Source: Symsagittifera roscoffensis (taxonomy: Eukaryota > Xenacoelomorpha > Acoela > Convolutidae). From it: a stretch of DNA of 64,000 nucleotides. The stretch lies in assembly GCF_963678635.1 (NCBI RefSeq), contig NC_087063.1, positions 32,314,599 to 32,378,598 of the forward strand, in the 5' to 3' direction. The position numbers and the translations under genes were made by a program. Below are positions 58,452 to 64,000 of this stretch, in pieces. Positions within the stretch are counted from its first letter, which is position 1. Each line of letters starts with the position of its first letter. A model generated the notes under the pieces. The model saw only the letters and a program-made list of their open reading frames with translations. It did not search any database and had not been told where the DNA came from.

Positions 58452-59264
58452 TTCTGCATATTCTATGCAGACGATGTAGTAATCACTTCATCATCACCAT
58501 TTGACATCCAGTTGGCCCTTTACAGGCTCGGTATTTACTGTAAAATCAACAACATGAACGTTAATGTCGGTAAGACAAAAGTCATAAAATTTCGCCGCGG
58601 AGGCAGATTGAAGAGTACAGATCGCATCTACTACATGGGGGAAGACATTGAATTCACCAACTCCTTCGAATACTTGGGGGTTATTCTGACGGTCACCAAC
58701 AAGAAAACCGCCCACTTGAATGAAAGACGAAGAAAAGGTATAAACAACATCAACGCCTTGTTTGCAAAAGTCAATATTCAAAAACTACAGCTCCAGCATG
58801 CACACAGACTATTCATGAGTGTTATTCTGCCATCAGCTGCTTACGGTTGCAGCATTTTTACAGAAAGTTTAGAGCACGCGAAACCAGTTGCAGGGTACTT
58901 CTGGAAACGCTGGTCTGGGTTATCCAAATATGCGTCTACTAGCCGACTGCTACATCACATTTTTGAAAACGACTTTCTGAACATCGAAAAACCAACTGGG
59001 CAAACGCGCCGAGCCATAGCCAGCTACTATAACAACGGCCTACATAACGCGATTTGTAAGACTGAACGCTGCTACAAACCGGACTGCTCATGTGATTGTA
59101 AATATTGTGACTCTACAGCTGATAACTACAACCACCTGATAGACAACTGCTCGTATCTCAAGGATCTACAAACTAGAACGCGGTTGGTGAAATCCTTCAT
59201 AGACGGTGAACATTATAGTTTTACTTTAAAAACTCATTTATCTCATTTGAGGTGTTTAAATTAA
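58452..59264 (+). pseudogene. LINE-J ORF2, RT catalytic YADD to C-terminus
   Basis: Same frame as the preceding part: FCIFYADDVVIT (catalytic DD at about 58467), VNVGKTKVIKF, FEYLGVIL, then a Cys/His-rich end CSCDCKYCDSTADNYNHLIDNC resembling the C-terminal knuckle of I-type LINEs. The normal stop is at about 59262, followed by 16 bases and the (TC)n tail. Confidence 0.8.
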
Positions 59265-59280
59265 ACTTTTTCTCTCTCTC

Positions 59281-60200
59281 ACTTCATTGAAAACAATTTC
59301 CTAGAAGAATTCAATTAATTTACTCTCTTCAATATACATTCTTGGTTCGCATTCAAGGGACATTTGGTTACATCAAACTTTTTCAAGTTCTCCACACTCT
59401 GAAAGTCTGTGTTCAGAGGCAAAGCAAGCCAAGTTTATTTCCCCTCTGTATTGTCACTGTTGTTGCTTCTGTGTTCAACAACACACTCACACACAGTCCG
59501 CTCTGAGTGAGTGAGAAGCTTCTTCCTAAAATAGCCGAGCTTTTACTGTTTGGATTTGGTACCAGACACACCTGTCTGTCATTGCTGAGTTCATTCAAGT
59601 TCCTCATCCTAAACGTCGCTACTACGGCTTGGTTTGGTTTTAATCTAACTTTTCGATCCAGAAAAAATCGGCACCTTGGCCTGGTTAATTAAGATCTTAT
59701 TAAGGGGTTTCTTTTCATACTTTCTCTCAGGATCCTTGATCCTAATCAACCCGTCATTGAGATCGATCGTGACATCAAAGTTGCGTACAAAGTCCCTTCC
59801 TAAGATGAACTGATCGGATTCGTCCAAATTCTCCACTACTAGGAAGCTCATCCAAAGATGTCTTCCTCCGAGCTGCAGTGAAATGATCGGGGTTCGTCCA
59901 GTCACATAGATCACTCCCTGATTGGCAGCTGCCAACCTGATGTTTGTCGGTATGAGATCCGACCTCTCGAAACCCATGTCGGTCCAAGTTTTGACTGGCA
60001 TGACACTAACCACTGCTCCCGTGTCTAGCAGTCCCTTTAATGAAAGTTGTCTGCCTTGCACGTCCAGCACGTGTGCGGCCAGATCGGCCTCGCAACCTAT
60101 GTGCACCGCATCTTGTTCGAGCATGGCGTTGTGTCCGATTCGTCTAACCTTCAGCTCCTCTTGACCAATGTATATCCGGCCAATCTGATCGTTCGCATCA
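59281..60200 (-). pseudogene. GEa-2 protease region (fossil)
   Basis: LLDTGAVVSVMPV at about 60000-60040 and FILGRDFVRNFDVTID at about 59760-59805 (minus strand). It is followed toward RT by the linker seen at 13850-14300 in GEa-1. Confidence 0.82.
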
Positions 60201-63200
60201 GTTACGTGAGCTTTTGTGTAGATATTGATGCCATCCACATTCATTAGAACCGGGTATGGGCCATGGACTTCGATGTAATGTCCATCCACTTTCATCAGTC
60301 TCGGACCTCCTGTTGTGAGCAGCGCTCGCACTGCCCTGGAGTCCAGTTTGGGATCTTTCTCCTTCAGGTAGTCTGCATAAATGTCCAGGTGGACTAGTGT
60401 AATCCCGGATGGTTCACTCAAGTTCTTGACCACCTGGTGCCCTGCGACTGAGATAATGGACATTATCTTCGTCCCCTCCTTCGTCATGCTAAAAGTTTTA
60501 CCAGATATAACGTTCAGTTTTAGCCCCTGCTTCCTGGGTTCCTCTTTGTCTTCTTTTTTCGTCGTTTTACCCAGAATGTTAAAATTTTCCCGAAGATCCG
60601 TGCTCTCCAGCTCCGACCTTACCCATTGCTCCACTTCTCTGGTGGCTAGCTCCTGTTTGACATTCTGCAACGCTGTCCTTGCCGCCAGACCGTAATCCAC
60701 CTTGAGTGGGCTAGCCGACTCTGCCTCCAGGTTCGAGGCTACCACCTCGTCAGGCAGTGTCTTTACCTTCTTAGTCGTAAAGGTGCTCGGTGTCGTCTCC
60801 TTTTTCCGAGACTCGGCTTCGTTCATCAGACGTGCTCGACTGGCCTTGACACCCGAAAGCGCCTCTTCGTGGCGGGGATGTTTCGCGTCCGCCACTGCAT
60901 CCCAAAACTGAGTGCAATCCGACTTGAAGTGTCCTTCCAAATTACAGAAGAAGCACCTCGGACCATATTTCATGATGAGCCCTCTGACGTACTCTTCGTG
61001 ATCCTCGTCGGTCGCGTCGACGTCGTCCAGAAAGTAGCATATTGCCTTCATGTTCTGTTTGTATGCAGAACACGCGGAAACGTGATGGTCCATCGAACCA
61101 CAATTCGCACAAGACCTCCTCTTATCCATGTCATTGCGAGGTTTGTACCAACTGGAGTTCACACCAGTGTTTGTCCCGCTATAGATACCATAATTGCTGT
61201 AACGGTTTTGAGCCCTCGGTTTTATGAGTAAATACTCGCGTGACTTCATACGCAAATCATCGGGCGTGGGTACCTGGTCAAGTGACAGGGTGAAGTGTGT
61301 GGCCAACATCGTTTTCAATTCCTCACTCTTTACTCCGTCCATGAACTTCGAAGCAATCGCCAAGTTTCGCTCGGATATTCTCTCATCGGGATTGCTTCTC
61401 CTCCTAAGCAATTCAAGGTCGTCCAAAAATTTGTCTATGGATTCGTCATCTCTTTGACGCCTCTTTTCGAACTTCACCATAGCCTGGTGCCCTTGTACTC
61501 CAGAGCCGAAACGATTCAAAAGGATGTCGAATATCTTGCGAGCGCTGTCTCTCTCATTGGTTATTTTCGCCATTACACAGTTTAGTGCAGTACCCTCAAG
61601 GTTGCTTGTCAGCGCGCTGCACTCTTGTTTCTTGGAGAGACTCTCTTCCTCAAAGTGCAACTTCATCACTTCTATCCAAGTATCAATGCAGCCGTCTGAC
61701 TCGTCTTTGTATGACTTCGGCTTTTTCAGTGTCCTTCTTGACCTGTCTCCTCTCTGGGTTGACTTCGAGAGTTTAGTGATGAATGTCTCGAGAGATCTAT
61801 TCAGAGGCTCAAACATCGAGGCATACATCGTCGTGTCCTGTTAGTCTTTAGTCAGATCTGGCACTGAACTGACTTGTGACACAGTTGGCAACCTTGTCTC
61901 CGGAGTAGCATCTGCCTCCGGCGGGACTGAATTCGTCCAGCCAGGCCTCGACGGGGCTGCCCTTGGCCGCTCCTCATTCCTAGGTTCGTAGTTCGTTCTC
62001 GAGCTTTGCTGGGCCCTGGCATAGCTGCCCGTCCCATCTCCATCGTTCGCATGGTGTGAGCGCTGCCTTGGGTTGGAACGCTCCTCCCAACTGCTCCCAT
62101 TCAAGATCGCGTCAAGCTTCCGCACCATTAAGTCAGATTTGGCATCTAACCTTTTTTCCAGGCTAGTCATCGTATGGGCGTAGGTATTATCATGATCGTT
62201 CAACAATCGCTCGATCTCTCTTGTCATCCTAGCCTCTCTTTCCTCAGACTCCTTGCTTGCCTGTGCCAGGCTCTCCGCCAGGCATTGATCGGTGTTGCGA
62301 ATCAATTGAGCCTGATCAACCCTCGCCTGCGACTTCACGTGCGTTAGTTCGTCTCTCAGATTCTCTCGACCCTGGTGAGCTCTCTCGTCAACTTGATCTA
62401 TTCTCTTGGTCATGTCCCGTCTCAGTTCATCCAGACCATTCATTACGCCAGCGAAAATGTCACATATATCGCCAGTTGCCCCAAATGGCGGGGTTAGTCC
62501 CAAAGAAGGTGAGGTCAACTGCAGCTGCAGCCTGGTACTTGATGACGCACCGCCTTTTTGCTTGCTCATCGACGTCAACAATCTGTCGAACGTTGATGAC
62601 GCTCCCATCGTTATCCCATCTGACACGGGCCTGGTCGGCGAGGCGGACGATGCCTTCCCGCTCATGTCGTTTTTTGGGCACGGTGTGAAGTTCACGTCCG
62701 GATGGGTTATCTCCGGGTGGTCATAACCGGAAGATAAACTTTCAGTTCGTAGTGACGCCATGCGCTCATCGTACAAAGAATTCCAGCTCTTCTTGGCCTT
62801 CGAACCCGGTTGTTCTTCACTCGGGCTTATGCTCGACATAATCGCGTTGTTGCTCTGCTTGGCCAGAGATGAGTGAGTGTTAGCTGGATGTGAAAATTCT
62901 CTTCTCCACCTATGACTCTTGGTCTCCGATTTGGAAATTCCACCGAATAACACTTCCTCTCGCGGCTCGACCTCGGAACGTTCCGAGGTCTCCTCCGTCC
63001 TCTCAACTTCCTCCCGCTCGAGGTCCTCGCTCGGCTCAAAGTCGGGTCGAATAAGCGTCCGTTCCCCTTCGTCAAAGGAGTCCACAAGCGTTACGCTCGC
63101 GGGTCCAGCATCGGCGCTCCGCCCTTGATTGCCATAGAGGTTTGTCTCGCTCGTTAGTTTCATTTCGCTCATTGAAAGATCAGGTTGACCTTTAGTCGAT

Positions 63201-63300
63201 TCGTTTTCAGCAAACACGTCGGAAGCGCTGCTAAACGAGGACTGGCTACGCCTAGTTTTAAATTTTCGCGTGCTTCCCTTGCTTAGCCTGGGAATCCTAG
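60200..63300 (-). pseudogene. gag: GEa-2 gag region (fossil)
   Basis: Same order as GEa-1: charged N-terminus (about 62850-63300), coiled coil (about 62080-62460), capsid-like part (about 61280-61760), zinc knuckles CANCGSMDHHVSAC (about 61070-61110) and CFFCNLEGHFKSDC (about 60920-60962). Confidence 0.8.
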
Positions 63301-64000
63301 TAGCCGCACTCTGCCCGCGTCGTCGATTGTTCCATAGGGTGCAGTCACCCCGGAACCTTGTGCATTCTTGTTGGCGACTAGTCGTCCAGCTGTCTCTATC
63401 AGCCTCTTCACCGTTTGTTCCACGACTGGGTCACCCAAGGTGTCACTAGGGTCCGGGATTGTCACTCGACCTGTTGCTGTCGGGAGTCGTCGTGTTTCCG
63501 TTGTCTGACTCATCTCTCGAGGCGTCAAGAGCTCCATCGGGGACTGCCCACGAGGAATAATCCTTGCAGGTATCGCTTTTTCCGCGGATGTAGTCAATGC
63601 CGCCCGTTCCGATCGCTCCTTGTAGTCCCGCCTCAAGCGCTCAATTTCTTCAGCCTGCTTTTGTTGCAGTCTTCGAACAATTTCTTCCACATGTCTCTGT
63701 CGTCCTCCGTAATGAGCATGGTCTTAGTCACTTCATCCAGCTCCTTCCTGGTCCTTTCCAGCTCGTCCTTCATCCCATCTAGATCTTGCATGGTTTGGTT
63801 CGTTTGAACCCCTTGTTCTACTTTCGCCCTCCTTGGTGGCACAGCTGCTCTCAGTGGTGAACCAGACGAGGCAGCCTCGCTGTTCATCTCCTGATGCATT
63901 CTCGTCAGCCCAGGCTTGGGTTTGGAGGGCAAAGGCATTTCATCTGGTTGATAAGTCCTAGAACTTCCCAATCCAGGCTCATTCGCCAAGTCACTCCCTG
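63301..64000 (-). mobile_element. GE-related fragment: N-terminal part of a third-region-type coding sequence (fossil, runs off right edge)
   Basis: On the minus strand this reads as a diverged relative of the start of the third coding region: NEPGLGSS..DEMPLPSKPKPGL (compare REPGLGEQ..GEMPLPVQPAQPL), VEQGVQTNQTMQDLDG (compare SEIEIQTSETIETLEK), a coiled coil, and VTIPDPSDTLGDPVVEQTVKRLIETAGR (compare FTIPDPSDTYLAPQFQESFNQVARAT). It joins the gag start of GEa-2 at about 63300. It comes from a different GE subfamily or reflects a different gene order. Confidence 0.65.

Larger units (their letters stand above)
55801..59280 (+). mobile_element. LINE-J: ~3.48-kb LINE of the I/jockey type inserted in GEa-2 pol
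   Basis: Flanked by the 8-bp duplication ACTTCATT. It has ORF1, ORF2 with APE endonuclease and RT, and a (TC)n tail instead of poly(A). About 85 bp precede the first ATG, so it is close to full length. RT wording (GFRRGRSTIHAI, FIDFRKAFDSIDRSTL, GLPQGDKLYPLLFSLFIADL, FYADDVV) fits the I/jockey superfamily; the exact clade (Ingi, Nimb or other) is not decidable by eye. Damage: a frameshift in an A-run in ORF1 and one in-frame TGA in ORF2. Confidence 0.8.
35929..63300 (-). mobile_element. GEa-2: giant Ty3/gypsy-class LTR retrotransposon (fossil)
   Basis: Same family and gene order as GEa-1, on the minus strand: 3' LTR (35929-36813), 3' UTR, third coding region, spacer, macro segment, integrase, RNase H/RT, [LINE-J], protease, gag (to about 63300). 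Two extra tandem units enlarge its 3' end, and LINE-J sits in pol. Its visible 5' edge is at the gag start, where a differently related GE fragment begins; no 5' LTR or leader is present before the window ends. About ten breaks in coding regions plus the LINE insertion: a dead copy. Confidence 0.85.

Overview
This window is invertebrate-type animal DNA made almost entirely of nested retroelements. I see no host gene, tRNA, rRNA or CRISPR array. The species cannot be read from the sequence. The metazoan setting is inferred from the mix of a Ty3/gypsy-type integrase element, an L1/Tx1-like LINE, an I/jockey-like LINE and a PHD-RT-RLE retroelement.

The dominant component is a giant Ty3/gypsy-class LTR retrotransposon family, called GE here. 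Copy GEa-1 (6258-30621, + strand) is bounded by two ~883-bp LTRs and is about 24.4 kb long. In order it has: 5' LTR, candidate primer site, ~3.1-kb structured leader, gag, protease, RT, RNase H, integrase with GPY/F module, a macro-domain segment, a ~480-bp non-coding spacer with hairpins, a ~8.8-kb third coding region (coiled coil, SGNH/GDSL hydrolase-like domain, a second degenerate SGNH-like domain, ~1,900 residues of unknown function), a 3' UTR with polypurine tract, and the 3' LTR. Copy GEa-2 (35929 to about 63300, - strand) has the same gene order. It carries an I/jockey-like LINE in pol (55801-59280) and a tandem triplication of ~2.0 kb at its 3' end. A sister subfamily, GEb, is present as a leader plus 5' LTR at 1-2863 (- strand) and as part of an LTR at 35596-35928. 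A third relative lies at 63301-64000. All GE copies are fossils: the long copies each carry roughly ten breaks in their coding regions.

Layout: 1-2863 GEb-1 leader and LTR (-); 2864 to ~5870 PHD-RT-RLE retroelement (+); ~6030-6257 first part of LINE-T1 (+); 6258-30621 GEa-1 inserted in LINE-T1; 30622-34687 rest of LINE-T1 with poly(A); ~34700-35595 LINE-T2, same family; 35596-35928 GEb-2 LTR piece; 35929 to ~63300 GEa-2, inserted in GEb-2; 63301-64000 GE-related fragment. GEa-1 and GEa-2 stand tail to tail about 5.3 kb apart, so the locus is a very large inverted repeat.

The most novel content is the post-integrase cargo of the giant element (macro domain, tandem SGNH-like domains and a huge unknown region, kept in both copies) and its RNA-structure-rich leader. 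The leader holds 67-bp closed-stem modules and a 185-bp tandem repeat whose hairpins show compensatory base changes. All family calls come from motifs read by eye; no database search was run.
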